A DNA stretch of 64,000 nt from assembly GCF_040869045.1 (NCBI RefSeq), contig NC_090324.1:55457346-55521345 (forward strand), read 5' to 3'. A model generated the notes under the pieces. That model did no database searches, had not been told where the DNA came from, and worked only from the letters and a program-made list of their open reading frames with translations. Positions within the stretch are counted from its first letter, which is position 1. Every line of letters starts with the position of its first letter. This DNA comes from Eurosta solidaginis (Eukaryota > Arthropoda > Insecta > Diptera > Tephritidae). Shown one piece after another: positions 11,281 through 23,500 of this stretch. The position numbers and the translations under genes were made by a program.

Positions 11281-12284
11281 ATAAACGGACCTTGATAAAT
11301 ACTTTCGTGTTTATGATGTGGTTCTTTATGTAAAAGTACTTTATCTCCGATTTTTACAACTAAAGGTCGTGCTGTTTTATCGTACAGATTTTTAATTTGT
11401 AACTTATTTTTATTTATTAGATTTTGTGCCATTTTGTGCGATTTCTGCATCCTAAACTTAACTTCTTTGTCATAGTTTTCGACACTATAAATTGGGTCAA
11501 TTGTTTCTTTTGTCAATTCATTAGGCAAAGTTGCCTTTTTCCCAAAAACTAACTCGAAAGGAGAAAACTGATTGTCGAAAACTGTGCTACTCGTAGTATT
11601 GTGTAGGAAGGTAAAGTATTTTAAATAAACATCCCAATCAGAAAAAGTATCTTTTAAATATGCACGTAAGTATTCATTAAAAACTCTATGATTACGTTCA
11701 ATTATACAAACAGTTTCGTGATGATATGCAGTTGAAAAATTATGTGTAATATTTAGAAGTTTAGTCAATTCTTCAAATAATTCATTTTTATATTCAGTAC
11801 CTAAATCTGATTTTATGGCATTCATTGTGCCGTATGTTAAAATGAATCCTTTAAAATTTGCTGAAGCGATTGTTTTTGCCGATTTGTCTGGCACAACGAC
11901 TGTGACCAGGTATTTAGTTATGTCGCAAATCATGGTAAGTGCGAACTTGTTACCATATTTGGACTCAGGTAGGGGTCCTATTGGGTCAATTACTAGTATA
12001 TCAAATGGTTTACAAGGAGTTGGTGTTAAAGCAAGTTTTTCTTTTGTTTTAGGTTTAACCTTGTTTAAAAGACAATCCTTACAATTTTTGATATATTTCG
12101 ATATATCACGAGTCATGTTCTTCCCATAAAATTTTGTTCGTAGTTTTGCGTAAAGTCTTTTAATTCCCCAATGTCCACCAGAAATGGGATCATTATGGTA
12201 AATTTTCATTAGCTTTAATTTTGTATCTTTATCTGTTACTGTCTCCACTCGATCTGTTAAGATAATTTCTAATGATTTTAAAAT
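11281..12284 (-). pseudogene. pol: Gypsy A2 integrase
   Basis: Same protein as at 1417-2421: HHCC finger, D,D,E core (VIDPIGPLP, IKSDLGTE, ERNHRV) and C-terminus up to YQGPFII, where the HINE cuts it. A few residues differ from A1 (for example KDTKLKL for KDTNLKL and GTEYKN for GTEFKN). The frame is open over about 326 residues. The remaining C-terminus is found beyond the HINE at 8856-8952. Confidence 0.9.
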
Positions 12285-12890
12285 TTAATATATATTTTTG
12301 CCGGCTCGAGGTCAATTAAAAAATAAACACAAGTTTTCTTTAAAAATCCGATATATTTCGGTTACTCCACGGTAACCGTCCTCAGGGATATAAACTGCAA
12401 AATCTATACAAACAAATAACATTATATAAACAAAATATTGATCAAACAGTAACAACAAATGACATACATTACTTTACACGTCCTCTTGCTTAGGCGTGGA
12501 GTTTGTTACTACTTTATTTGTAATTAAATGTCTGTAAATAAGCGCGATGTTGTCCGTGTCAGTCTTGTAGTTCAGTCGTATATTTGGCGGAGTATTTATA
12601 ATGTGTAACATTTCAAGTGAGAAACGCTTGGAATAATTTGCTCCTTGCTGTAAGATGGATGCTTTAGCGAAATTGGGAGAGTGTCCGCTCGGTGCACAGT
12701 GTGCCATTAGCGCAGTTTTATGTGTAAAAGGATTTTGGCATTGTTTGGTGTCTGATTTGTGCTGTGCCAATCTCGTATTTAATTTTGATTTGGTTGTACC
12801 AACGTATACCTTGTTGCACAGCTCTTTCTGGTTTCCATTACATAGGATTTTATAAATGACATTACTTTTGTCCATTTCCGGTATTTTTGA
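12285..12890 (-). mobile_element. Penelope-like element fragment in A2
   Basis: Second copy of the GIY-YIG fragment described at 2422-3026, at the identical place in gypsy. Here the second motif reads KVYVGTTKSKL, with the canonical Gly. The frame runs from 12875 to 12474 and then stops earlier than in A1. Identical insertion points in A1 and A2 show that the insertion predates the duplication. Confidence 0.8.
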
Positions 12891-15340
12891 ATTTTATTTC
12901 CAATATTTTTGAAATTTGTAATAGTATAATGTTCGAACATAATATCGTTTTTAGGCCATTCAATTTGCTTAATTTTGCGTTTGCCGGCTTCTGATTCAAA
13001 CCTCGAAAGTAATTTCTCTAAGTCATTATTTCGTTAATAAGCTCGAAACTAAGTAACTCGAGTTTATTATGTTTAATATGCGCCAAAATTCTTAAAATTG
13101 TTGTTTTATTATTTTTGTCGTACGTAATTTCAGATCTCATTCGTGGAACTTTTGTCGTAGATATGTAAATTAAGTTGTTTTTCGTCGTTTTTGTCTGTTT
13201 TGCTAGGCAGGTCGTTGTCGTTTTGCGGTTTTGTACTGCTAAAATTTGTTTGTTCGATTCCTTAATCTCATCGATTGTAATACGCGATAGTGCATCAGCA
13301 CCAACGTTTGATTTACCCTTTATGTAGACTATGGTAAAGTTATATTCTGCTAATTCTAACCTAATTCTTGAAAGTTTTAAGATCGGTCTTTCATATTGAA
13401 AAGGTATACTAGATGTCTATGTTCTGATTTTACAATGAAATGGGTGCCATACACATATGGTCGAAATTTCTTTATTGCGAGATAAACAGCTAACAGTTCC
13501 AACTCGATAATTGGTTTTTTCTGCTTTGCTTTATTAAATGCTTTAGAAGCGAAACAAATTGGTAAATCAATAACTTGCTGTTCTTGACTTAAAATAGCGC
13601 CACATCCAGTTGTGGAAGCGTCAATGGTAATAATGAATTGTTTAGTAAAATCTGGATATTGAAGTAATTTTGGTGAAAGTAACGCTGCTTTCAAAGATAA
13701 AAATGCTCTTTCGCACTCTACATCCCATACAAACTCAACTCTTTTTCTGCTTAATCGATTTAGAGGCGCTGCCAGAGAAGCAAAATTAGGTATAAACTGT
13801 CTGTAATAGTTTGCAAACGCAACGAATCGTCGTACCGCGCCTTTATCAGTCGGTTTTGTATACTTTTTAATTGCGTTTATTTTGGAGTCTTCTGGCAACA
13901 AACCTTTGGCTGATGAAATTTGTGACCTAAAAATGTAACTTCTGGTCGTAAAAAGTTGCATTTATTTGGGTTAAGTTTGAGATTGAAAGACCTACAAGTA
14001 TTGAAAACTTTTGAGATATTTTTAATATGGTGTGCTTCACTACAACCCATGACGATAATATCATCGACGTACAAAAATGCGACATTGGGTGGTATACCCG
14101 AAAAAGCTATTGTCATCATTCGTGAGAATGAATTTGGTGCTATATTTAAACCGAATGGAAGCACTTTACACCTAAATGCACCCCGGTCAGTGCTGAAAGA
14201 CGTAATGTCGCGTGAGTCAGGATACAAGGGGATTTGATGAAATCCAAAAAAAAGATCTAATGTGGAAAAATATTTTGCTCTACCGAGATTACTAAAATAT
14301 CGTCAACTCTAGCTAGTGGAAATTTATCAGCAATGAGTTTTTTGTTTACTGCGCGAAAATCTACGCACATACGATTTGCTTTTTGACCATTAGTATCTTT
14401 CTTTGGGACTACAATCAAAGGACTGTTGTAATTGGAATAACTGGTTTCAATCAAATCGTTGTCTAACAGTTTATTTACTTGGAGATTTATTTTTTCGCGT
14501 TGAGAGTATGGCAATCGGTGGTTTTTAACATATACCGGCTCGTTATCTGTCAATCTTAATTTTTGCTCGTAGAAGTTGTTTAAAGTCATTTTGTCCGTGT
14601 CAAGAGCGAAAATGTCGGCATAGTCTATGCAAAGGTCAATTAATTTACTATGAGCATGTTGAGGTATTTGATTTTTTAAAATTGAAATCAGTTTTTTCGT
14701 TCGTTTCTCTTCTATTTCTGTCTTGTTAATTGTATAAACATTGTAGTTTGAAAGTTTTTCTGTCCTAATACTTTTTCTTTTCACATACTTTACATCATCC
14801 GTGGTGTTAATGACTTTAATTATTGGCTTACTAGAATTAACAATGCACCTCGCTGTGAAAACACCTTTTTCAATTTCCTGCGAGTCCACGAAAAGTTGCT
14901 CGGGTGAATCTCCTAAATCAAAAAGTCTGAATATTTCACATATCGGAGGAATGATGCAACGGTCGCTTTATGTTCCGTGTAGGATTGGTATCGCGACTTT
15001 TTCATTACCTACGCAAAAGGAAATACTCTTTCTTTCATAATTAATAATGCATTTGTTAATTTTCAGAAAATCTTTACCTAATATGCCATCGGATGGAATA
15101 TTAAAGACTTCATCTACTACATGTAAAGAAAGTTTAAGAGAAAAGTTTGAAAAATTTAGATTTACTGTAATTTTACCTAAAGTAGAAACTGAATTAGAAG
15201 TGACACCGGTAATGTTGATAATGTCGTTTGTATTTAAAGAAATGTTACGGTCTATACATGATATTTTTATTAGAGAAATGTCGGCTTGAGTTCTACTAGG
15301 AAAGTACAGAATTTTTGTGACTCGTTAACTTGTAATTCTA
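12891..15340 (-). pseudogene. pol: Gypsy A2 pol: protease, RT, RNase H, linker
   Basis: Minus strand, in order. Protease remnant at 15340-14890 (DISLIKI, SDGILGKDFL). RT fingers at 14889-14257 in one 210-residue frame (YNSPLIVVPKKD, CVDFRAVNKKL). RT palm and thumb at 14227-13877 (FLYVDDIIVMGC). RT end plus RNase H at 13961-13377 (VAFANYYRQFIPNFASL, TIDASTTGCGAILSQEQ, VYLAIKKFRPYVYGTHFIVKSEHRHL). The TDH..L motif of RNase H reads SEHRHL, so the usual aspartate is replaced. The linker follows down to 12891. The frameshift after RVDDIL near 14290 is the same as in A1. A2 is otherwise the better preserved copy. Confidence 0.9.
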
Positions 15341-16363
15341 TAAAATCTGAGTAATTTAAGTTTAAACAATAGATGGCTATTGGTGAGGGAAGTTCGCTTA
15401 CTCGCTTAGTTCGTCCTCCCCCAGTGTTCGCTCCTGTGGGGCACTGGCGTTTGCACCGCGAAAGTTTGCGGTGCTACCTCTACCGTTGGATGATCTCGAA
15501 TTGTTACCTCTATTGTTACTATTGTTTGAATTAGGATTTGTATTTCAACGCGTATTATTATTGTTATTATTCTGGTACCTATTTCCGTTATAATTCCTAT
15601 ATCTTTGATTATTGTTGCCGTTATAATTACTATTGCATGAAAATGGACTATTATTATTTCTATAACCAGTATAGCCGCGATTTGATTAAAAACCTCGATA
15701 ACTACCACGTGAATTTCTGAATATGTTGTTACCACGTGTTCGAAAAGCTAGAACCTGACGTTCAGTTGCTTCGTTGTTTTGTTCTACACTTAATTTCGCT
15801 ACTACGTCTTTCGGATCAGTAAATGCCGTTGAGGCTAAAATGGTTTTAACTAAATTGGAATTTGCGTTTAAACAACACACGTTAACAGTTTGTTCGACTG
15901 CCATTTCATGAGCTTTCGCTTGAGTGATCCTTTCAATAATAAGAGACCGCTCAAGTAAGTCAGCTAAATCTTCAACTTTTTTGGCAAAATCTGTTTAATT
16001 GTTATTGTTAACGTGCAAGGCTGCAATTCTTCCTGCTACAACTTTCGAGTTGTCTGGTTTGATCTTACTACGTAGAGCTGTTTTAATTTCATTAACTGAA
16101 TTTACTTGTCTTGGTATTGCTTCACGGGCTTTATCCTCTAGTTTTGATTTTAAGAATGCTATGAAAGTATCAGTTAAATCTGCAGTAGCGAAGTTTTCAA
16201 GTAATGCAATTTTGTCTATAAAAGAATCAAGTGCAAGAGGGTCACCACTGTAGTTTTCTCTAATAGAATTAGCACGTGTGTTAATTAAAATTCTCTTTTC
16301 CTTAGGTGCTGCCATGATTTGATCGTTTAGATCTGGAGCTGAATTAGCAGAAGGTGAGGGCAC
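15341..16363 (-). pseudogene. gag: Gypsy A2 gag
   Basis: Minus-strand Gag, beginning MPSPSANSAPDLNDQ at 16363, with the same capsid-like helices as A1 and the same stop after HVNNNN. The RG/N-rich tail follows (RGNNIFRNSRGSYRGF). It has a private stop near 15686 where A1 continues, and the same in-frame TGA (15545-15547) as A1. No zinc knuckle is present. Confidence 0.8.
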
Positions 16364-17743
16364 GTTTTATTATTTGGATCGTTAGATCTGATTTTAAAGT
16401 AAAAGAAGTTGAAGTTGGTTTTCCACTATTTTAATTGTTAAGATTTTGAATCTAAATTAGAAGTTGAATTTTTAATGGAAGAATTTTTGAAGCCTGGAAA
16501 ATGTGTTGAGAAAAAAATCTATTTTCCTTGTTTTTGTGACTTCTTCGGTCGGAGATGAAGCTAAACTTTCGTAGCTTGAGGCTGAATTATTGGAATCGGA
16601 TTCTGAATTTTTTTGCACTTGCTTACCATTTCTTTGCTACATATGTATTTATCAGAATAGCACAGATAATTCAGTTCAAACTATTAAATTAATGAAGTAC
16701 TTGTTTGAATGTCTGAATTTATATTTAAGCTGAAATATTGAGGAAAAAGAAAAAAAAATTGTCAAAGTGAACTGATTTACAGATGAATAGTCGCTAAAGG
16801 AATATTTAGCAATTGATTTGAAGAATTAATGAAAACTGCATTATACTTGTATAGAAAAATATTTAAGAAGTTATCGAATTTAAACTTTGCACAAAAGTAT
16901 ATAGGTATTAATTGGTAAAAATTTCAAAATTATTGTAACTTGTTCAAAAAATCCATTTATATTCACAGACGCACCGCTTTGTAAAAAAATTCGTATATTT
17001 TCACGGACGCACCGCTTTATATAAAAAAATCTCACTTGGCTTTTCACGGAACCACCGTTTATATCAAAAAAAATTTAATTGGTTTTTAACGGAACCACCG
17101 CATGTATCAAACAAATTTTAATTGGTTTTTAACGGAACCACCGCATATTTCAAAAAATTTAAATTGGTGTTTTGTTTCAAACACCGTTTATATCAAAATT
17201 CCAAAATTCACACGTTACACACTGCTTATCAAGTTCAGCAGTCTTATAAGGTGAAAACTAATATTATGCTTGAAACCGAAGTAGTTAAATGTAGAACGCA
17301 CCACTTTAAGAAAAAGCCAAAATGTATATATTATAACGCACCGCATAAAAGCAATCAATTGTTTTCTATGCATACAAATATATATGTTATAAAAACCTTA
17401 GGCAAAATTTTGAATATATACAATATACTTATTTACCGCTTCCTCTGCTTCTATGATGGCTGCCGCTGATGGTAATGCTGACATTGACATTCGCTGCCGA
17501 TTGTGGTTGCTGCTGCTGGGCATTGCTGTTGATGGTGATGCTGCTGCTACTGCGCTGCCAGTATTAATGCGCTGCTGGTGCTACTGCGTATATGTCAATT
17601 GCTAGTGGTGGTGGTGATGTTTTAAAAAAAATGGCGATGATATACCGGCGGATAGTGGCGTGGGTTTACATCCCGTTGTATAAAAAATTTTCCACTGGCC
17701 CCAAAATGTAAAAATGACCGGGCTTCAGCCGTCACGGTCGCCA
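16364..17743 (-). other. Gypsy A2 5' leader and PBS with periodic motif array
   Basis: Untranslated leader equivalent to 6467-7848. The ACGGAACCACCGC-type motif is present at the same spacing between about 16965 and 17145. The CAG/GCT-rich stretch is at 17450-17610, and the tRNA-Arg-type PBS (TGGCGACCGTGACGG, minus) lies directly before 17744. The small frame 17122-17469 is not a gene. Confidence 0.7.
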
Positions 17744-18142
17744 TGTGAGGTTTCATTTCTGGAACCTCTGAAAAATGATGATGTGCGCTTTGCACGCGCA
17801 ACGCACTCCATATAAAACGCCAAACACCAACACACCAAACACCGTATTTTCTCTTTTGATTTTTTTCGTATTCCTTATTCCAATAAATATTTTAAGTTCT
17901 ATTTTTAAATATTTTACTTTATTCAACCAAATGTTAATTTTCACTGACTTCTTTCGAGTTACCTTTTTCTTTACTCTGTCGCGTCCAAAATTCTAATAAT
18001 AATGGCCGGTCTTTTTCTACCGAGCCGAATTGCTCTGTTTCCAAGTTGTCCCAACACCTGGTCCCAACACAGTAGACGAGGGGTGTTGCAGCAATTTGGA
18101 AACAGGGTGACATTTTTATAATTTGTTAAGACTGCTATTACA
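17744..18142 (-). repeat. Gypsy A2 5' LTR
   Basis: A 399-bp LTR matching 7849-8247 end to end, with TG...CA ends. Homology between the two A units stops exactly at 18142, where gypsy C coding sequence begins, so this is the true outer end of the inserted A element. The adjacent 4 bp (AGAT, 18143-18146) would be one half of the target duplication; the partner is outside the window. Confidence 0.88.
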
Positions 18143-19020
18143 AGATATCACATCCCTTACAGCGGATAACGGTACTTATCGATTCAAAAGATTACCTTAT
18201 GGTCTCAAATTAGCTCCAAACTCATTCCAGAGGATGATGACATTGGTATTCGCAGGTGTAAAACCATCACAAGAATTCTTATACATGGACGGCTTAGTCG
18301 TATTAGGATGCTCTGAAAAACATATGTTTAAGGCTTAGTAAGAAAAATGTAATTTTCAATTGGACAGACGACTGCTAGAAATCTTTTAATTACCTGAAAA
18401 ATGCATTAGTTAGTCCAAATATCCTACAATATTCCAATTTTGATAAAAAGTTCTGTATTACAACCGACGCAAGTGTTTATGCGTGCGGTGCTGTGCTAAG
18501 CCAATAATATGAAGAAAAACAATTGCCCATTGCCTATGCCTCAAGATCATTTAAAAAGGCCATACATTGGGCAATTATATATTTTATACCATATGTTTAT
18601 GGCAGAAAATTCACAGTGAAAACGGGTCATCGACCTTTAACGTATTTATTCTCAGTGAAAAACCCTTCATCTAAATTAACTAGAATCAGGTTGGATATGG
18701 AAGAGTATGACTTTGGAGTTGAGTACATAGCAGGAAAAGAAAATTACGTGGCAGACGCTCTGTCACGAATAGATATCAATGATTTGAAAGAAATGTCATT
18801 ACAGGCATGTAAAATAATGAAAGTCACGACAAGATCGCAATCTAAAAAGAATTCCAGTAATAATAGTAATAGAAATAAAGAGAAGAAAAGCCACAAAGAG
18901 AACCCTATAATATATGAAGCGCTTAATAAATGTGTTAAAAAGACTAGACCAGCTCGTTTTCGATCCTCCGAAATGATATTTCAAAAAAGGAAAGAAAATT
19001 TGTAGTGAAATAAATATAGA
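18143..19020 (+). pseudogene. pol: Gypsy C RT / RNase H fragment
   Basis: Plus-strand pol of a B-like gypsy element, starting mid-RT because A2 is inserted here. RT: DITSLTADNGTYRFKRLPYG, then FLYMDGLVVLGCSE, in which the catalytic YIDD has become YMDG. A deletion removes the thumb and part of RNase H near 18340-18400. RNase H resumes as FDKKFCITTDASVYACGAVLSQ at 18440-18508, with an in-frame stop, and then [23 protein letters not shown] and a DALSRI end (18523-19005). This is a dead copy. Confidence 0.85.
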
Positions 19021-20346
19021 GATCAAATTGTTGAGGCGAAGATTGGCTTAGGCCAATTCTTTTCCAGGCTTATGGAAAAAGTCGGCAATTTGGAAATCAA
19101 GAAAATACAGTTGTCCTTAGGAGACAATTATAATCGAGTAGAAGAAATAGGTACCAAAGTTCTCGAAAATTTAACTGTTGCATTAACTCCAGAGCTTGTG
19201 CATGTGACGGAAAATGATAAAATTAAAAAGATTCTTCAAAACTATCACGATGATCCTGTTAATGGTGGCCATCCAGGAATCAATCGTACAACTAATAAAA
19301 TAAGACAAAGATATCACTGGAAAAATATGAAAAATAATATAAGAATATATATAAAGAAATGCGTTAATTGTAATAAAAATAAAATTTATAAAAATTTAAA
19401 AGAACCAATGATTTTGACTGAAACACCACCAAAGGCGTTCGAAACAGTACAAATAGATACAATTGGACCTTTACCAAGATCATTAAACGGAAACGAATAC
19501 GATGTCACTCTAATATGTGATTTGACTAAATACTTAGTTGCAATTTCTGTACACAGCAAACATGCAAAAACAGTAGGCAGATCCTTATTCGAAAATTTAA
19601 TATTAATTTATGGAAGTATGAAAACAATAATAACGGATATGGGATCTGAATATAAAAATAGCCGGTTGAAGGACTATGTAAACTTCTCAATATTGAGCAC
19701 AAAACATCTACGCCGTATCACCACCAAACTTTAGGCACTGTTGAACGTAGCCATAGAACTTTCAATGAATATGTGCGTTCATACATATCCATTAACAAAG
19801 ATGACTGGGATGAATATTTCAAATATTTTGCGTATTGTTACAATACTACCCCATCTGCAGTCCATAACTATTGTGATTCGAATTGATCTTTGGCAAAAAA
19901 ACCCAGACTTACGAATTTTTACAAGAAAACACGGTATGCCCATTGTACAATTATGAGGCTTACGACAAAGAAAATTAATATTAGTTACAAATAGCACAGG
20001 ATAGAGCCTTATAATTAGTAAAAGAGGCTAAAGAAAAACAAAAGATTATTTATGATAAAAATATTCACTATAAGGAAATAAATATAGGAGATGTAGTGTT
20101 AGTAAAAAATGAGGTAGGTCATAAGTTAGATAGTCGATAAAAAGGCCGCTATAAGGTAGAAGAAATCGATGAAAATAATAAATTTACTCTAATACCCTAT
20201 AAAGAAGAAAAAATTGATAATAAAAATAATGACACTTTAATCCCATCTAGAATAGGAAATGAGGATAAGCAAAAATTTCTCAGTAACATAGAGAATGGCA
20301 ATATCATAAATAATAAGAAAATAATAATACACAAAAATAGACTTTA
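19021..20346 (+). pseudogene. pol: Gypsy C integrase
   Basis: Plus-strand integrase. The HHCC finger (YHDDPVNGGHPG ... KKCVNC) and the first two catalytic Asp residues (QIDTIGPLP, ITDMGSEYK) are in the 19072-19734 frame. A frameshift at about 19680 moves the rest (PYHHQTLGTVERSHRTFNEY, with the catalytic Glu) into another frame, and further stops follow. The C-terminal region to about 20346 ends KKIIIHKNRL, the typical end of this family. It is closest to gypsy B in this window. Confidence 0.85.
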
Positions 20347-20895
20347 ATTAGTAGAATAAAAAAATTTTTAACCTACAAACACAAAATAGAAAAGTAGAAT
20401 TAACTCGTACTTAACTAAATAAAAATAGAATGCTCATGCATTCTCCAAATTCATAAGCATTCTGAAAAAAGGGAGATGTAGTGTAAACAGCAAACAAATT
20501 AATGCCAAATATTTAAATCAGTCTAATATGCTACACTGATACAAAAATAGTCTAAATGTTCATCAACACATAAATATGCATTTGATAATTATTGCTGACA
20601 TATCCAGTCACACGATTTAATACAGGTGTGTGTACAACACACAACCAAACAAATTTGAATTCCAGCAAATTTGCAAAAATTGCATTTCCCACAGAAGTCA
20701 CAGCTCAACACAGATGTGTATGTACATATTTTGTATCGAGTATTATGTAGGTATGTTAGTATGTATGCTTAATGTAAATATGTATGTAAGAATATGTTTA
20801 GAATAATTTAGTATAAATAAGCTGAAATATTTGAATAAAGAGACATTCATAATTCGCTCACTGATGTCAAAACTTATTTACCTGCATTTAGTCTT
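20347..20895 (+). repeat. Gypsy C 3' UTR, polypurine tract and 3' LTR
   Basis: After pol a short AT-rich spacer leads to a polypurine tract (AAAAAAGGGAGATG, 20465-20478). The LTR then begins TGTAGTGTAAACAGC at about 20477. It carries an AATAAA signal near 20834 and ends somewhere between 20880 and 20900. The exact 3' end cannot be fixed because the 5' LTR is not in the window. Confidence 0.6.
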
Positions 20896-20904
20896 TTATA
20901 CTAA

Positions 20905-23368
20905 TTTTAATTAAATTTTTGTCAAGCATTGATTGGTGTGATGCTTTCTGTGACAAAGATATAACATCATGTACATCTTTTAAAAATAAGATTTTTGAGT
21001 TGTTTTTGCTGCATGTTCCTATTGTAAAAAAACCCATACAAGACACCCTGGCATTCCAAGCGGTTAATGCATTTGAAGAATATAAAAAACAAATTTGGGA
21101 AGCTGTACAAAAAAACTGGGAATCGAGTGCACCACTATAAATTTCAATACCATCTGAAAGAGTTCAACTGTTTGAATAAGTTTCTGTACAGAAGCTACAT
21201 TTTGAGCTTTGAGAAAAATATAGTATCGAACCCGAAGTCTTTCTGGGGCTTCATAAAATCTAAAAAGCTTCTTCGACTGTTCCAAATAATGTATTCTACG
21301 ATAGCACATTTGCTAATTGTGTTGTAGATTCCGCTAATATGTTTGCTGATTTTTTTACTCCAACTCTGAATTTGATTTGCCCTTTCATTAAAGTTTTTCT
21401 TCCACGAAGGATTCGTCTATTAACTTCGGGTCTCTTCGTGTATCCGTTTCGGATGTTATGAACGGCATAAGGAAGCTTAAGTTGTCAACAAAGACTGACT
21501 CTGATGGCCTCTCGGTCATTTTGCTAAAAAGTTGTCTGTGTTTGGCAATGCCACTCACAATAATTTTCAACAATTCTCTGGCCACTGGTCTTTTTGTGGA
21601 TGACTGGAAATGGGCAACGATTTCGCCTATATGTAAGAGCGGCAATAAAAACGATGTTCGCAATTATCGGTTTCGAAGCTGTCTTCGGTGTCCAAATTTT
21701 TGAAATTGTTGTCAATGACAAATTGTATTTTGCGGTTAAAAGTTTAATCGCTATCAACCAACACGGTTTCATACCAAATTGCTCAACTGTAAGCAACTTA
21801 ACAGTGTTTAGTGAATAGTGCATTTCTGCTTCTCATAATAGATTTCAAGTTGATACAATTTATACTAACTTCTCGAAGGCATTCGACAAAGTTTCTCACA
21901 TAATACTTTTACTGAAGCTGCTATGGGTTTTCACTCTACTTTTTTGATGTGGATTAAAAAAATAAAATAAATGTAAGGCGCGACAACCTCCGAAGAAGCT
22001 CGGCCTTAGGACTTCTCTTCCAATTTGCGTCGTGCTCCTATTGATTTTCCCTACAAATCGGGCGGACGGGACCTACATGTTTTTTATGCCGACTCCGAAC
22101 GGCATCTGCAAGGCAGATGAATTTTCACTGATAGCTTTTCATGGCAGAAATATACCCGGAGCGTTTGCCAAACACTGCCGAGGGGCGACCACGCTTAGAA
22201 AATTTTTCTTCTAATTGAAAAACCTTATTTCTAAAATTTTGATGGTGCTTTGTCCGGGGTGTGAACCCAGGGCATACGGTGTGGTAGGCGGAGCACGCTA
22301 CCATCACACCACGTTGGCCGCCGATGTGGATTAAGTCTTACTTGCCCAACAGGCGTTGTGTCGTAGATGTTGAGAATACCACATCCCGTACCTTCATTGC
22401 ATCCTCAGGAGTCCCACAAGGTAGCATTCTAGGACCTCTCTTCTTTATACTTTTTATAAATGACATTGGCTCATGCTTCTCGTTTGCGGAATATCTGTTG
22501 TATGTGGATGATCTAAAAGTGTTTGCTGTTATAAATAGTTCTGGTGATTCTGAACGTCTGCAGTCAGACCTTAATAATGCCGAAACTGATTTTTTGTGAC
22601 TTTTTAAAAATCAGTTAATACACTTCGTACTTGCTATAGTATCGCTGGCTATACATTGCAATCTGTTGAAGAAATCAAAGACCTAGGGGTGTATTTTGAC
22701 ACTAAATTAAATTTCTCTACGCATGTAAACTATGTCATAACTCGATCACATGCAATGCTTGCGTTCATACGTCGTAACTGTTCCGCATTCACTAGCCCTT
22801 ACACTATGAAGTCACTATATTGTGCCTTTGTCAGATCGAGGTTGCAGTATGCGGCTGTCATTTGGAGATCCTACCAAATTGGCCTCTCTAATCGGTTTGA
22901 GCGTGTTCAGAAAGTTTTTTTTTTACGATTTGGTCTTCGTTCTTTAAACTTTGCTGAACCAATGCCTTCGTATGAATATCGATGCCTTTCAATTGCACTA
23001 AACACGCTTGCAAATATACGTTCAATTCTATCTTGCTCATTTGTCATTGGCATAATTTCAGGGACCATTGATTGTCCATCACTTCTTGCATAAAATTAGA
23101 TCAATGTACCATGCAGAAGCCTTCGACAGTTTGAACCACTAAAACTTGGGTTTTCCAGAACTATTTATGATGTAAATGCTCCTATTTCTAGGTCTTGTGC
23201 TGATCCGAATACGCTTTTTAACTCCTCAGGTGCTGACTACACTTTTCCTTACGCTGCCTTAACTAACAAGTTAAGATCTTATTTTTCTTACGATTAAGTT
23301 AATGTAAAAATATGCATAATATAGTCTGTAAGAATCTATAAATTCAAAGACTCAACTTAAAATAAATA
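20905..23368 (+). pseudogene. Non-LTR retrotransposon (CR1/jockey-like) RT, 5'-truncated
   Basis: Plus-strand 3' part of a non-LTR element. A pre-RT region (SIDWCDAFCDKDITSC, 20919-21140) is followed by RT with DGLSVILLKSCLC, ICKSGNKNDVRNYR, FSKAFDKVSH, GVPQGSILGPLFF, YVDDLKVF and RLQYAAVIW, then the C-terminal domain (RIDCPSLL type). The motif A Asp reads Asn (YTNFSKAFD) and there are at least five frame breaks, so it is dead. A SINE splits it at 21958-22322. The 3' end is an AATAAATAAA tail near 23360. I cannot place the clade firmly. Confidence 0.85.
21958..22322 (-). mobile_element. tRNA-derived SINE with 12-bp target duplication
   Basis: A minus-strand SINE of 365 bp. The head at the high-coordinate end has Pol III promoter boxes: A-box-like GATGGTAGCGTGC and B-box-like GGGTTCACACCC. 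The head is tRNA-like but is not a gene. The body follows and the 3' end is an A/T tail (ATTTATTTTATTTT type). GATGTGGATTAA occurs on both sides (21946-21957 and 22323-22334), an exact 12-bp target duplication. Removing the SINE and one repeat restores the RT coding sequence around MWIKSYLPN. Confidence 0.9.
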
Positions 23369-23500
23369 AATGTCGTGGAAGTTTCCGCGGAGGTTACAGA
23401 AATAACAACTACGGAACTTATCAGGGTAGAAGATTTAGACCACAAACCCGATACAACAACCCTAGACAAAATAATAATTTTGGAAATAGACAAAAATAGT
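23369..23500 (+). pseudogene. gag: Gypsy gag C-terminal scrap (plus strand)
   Basis: Plus-strand reading gives an Arg/Gly/Asn-rich Gag tail (RGSFRGGYRNNNYG, then RYNNPRQNNNFGNRQ) ending in a stop. It lies directly after the tail of the non-LTR element and head-to-head with the minus-strand gag at 23501. It is probably what is left of a B/C-like element into which the non-LTR inserted. Confidence 0.55.

Noticed and set aside
22240..22322. Possible functional tRNA gene (A and B boxes, minus strand)
   Set aside because: It is the head of a SINE with body, tail and target duplication, and the cloverleaf is not conserved.
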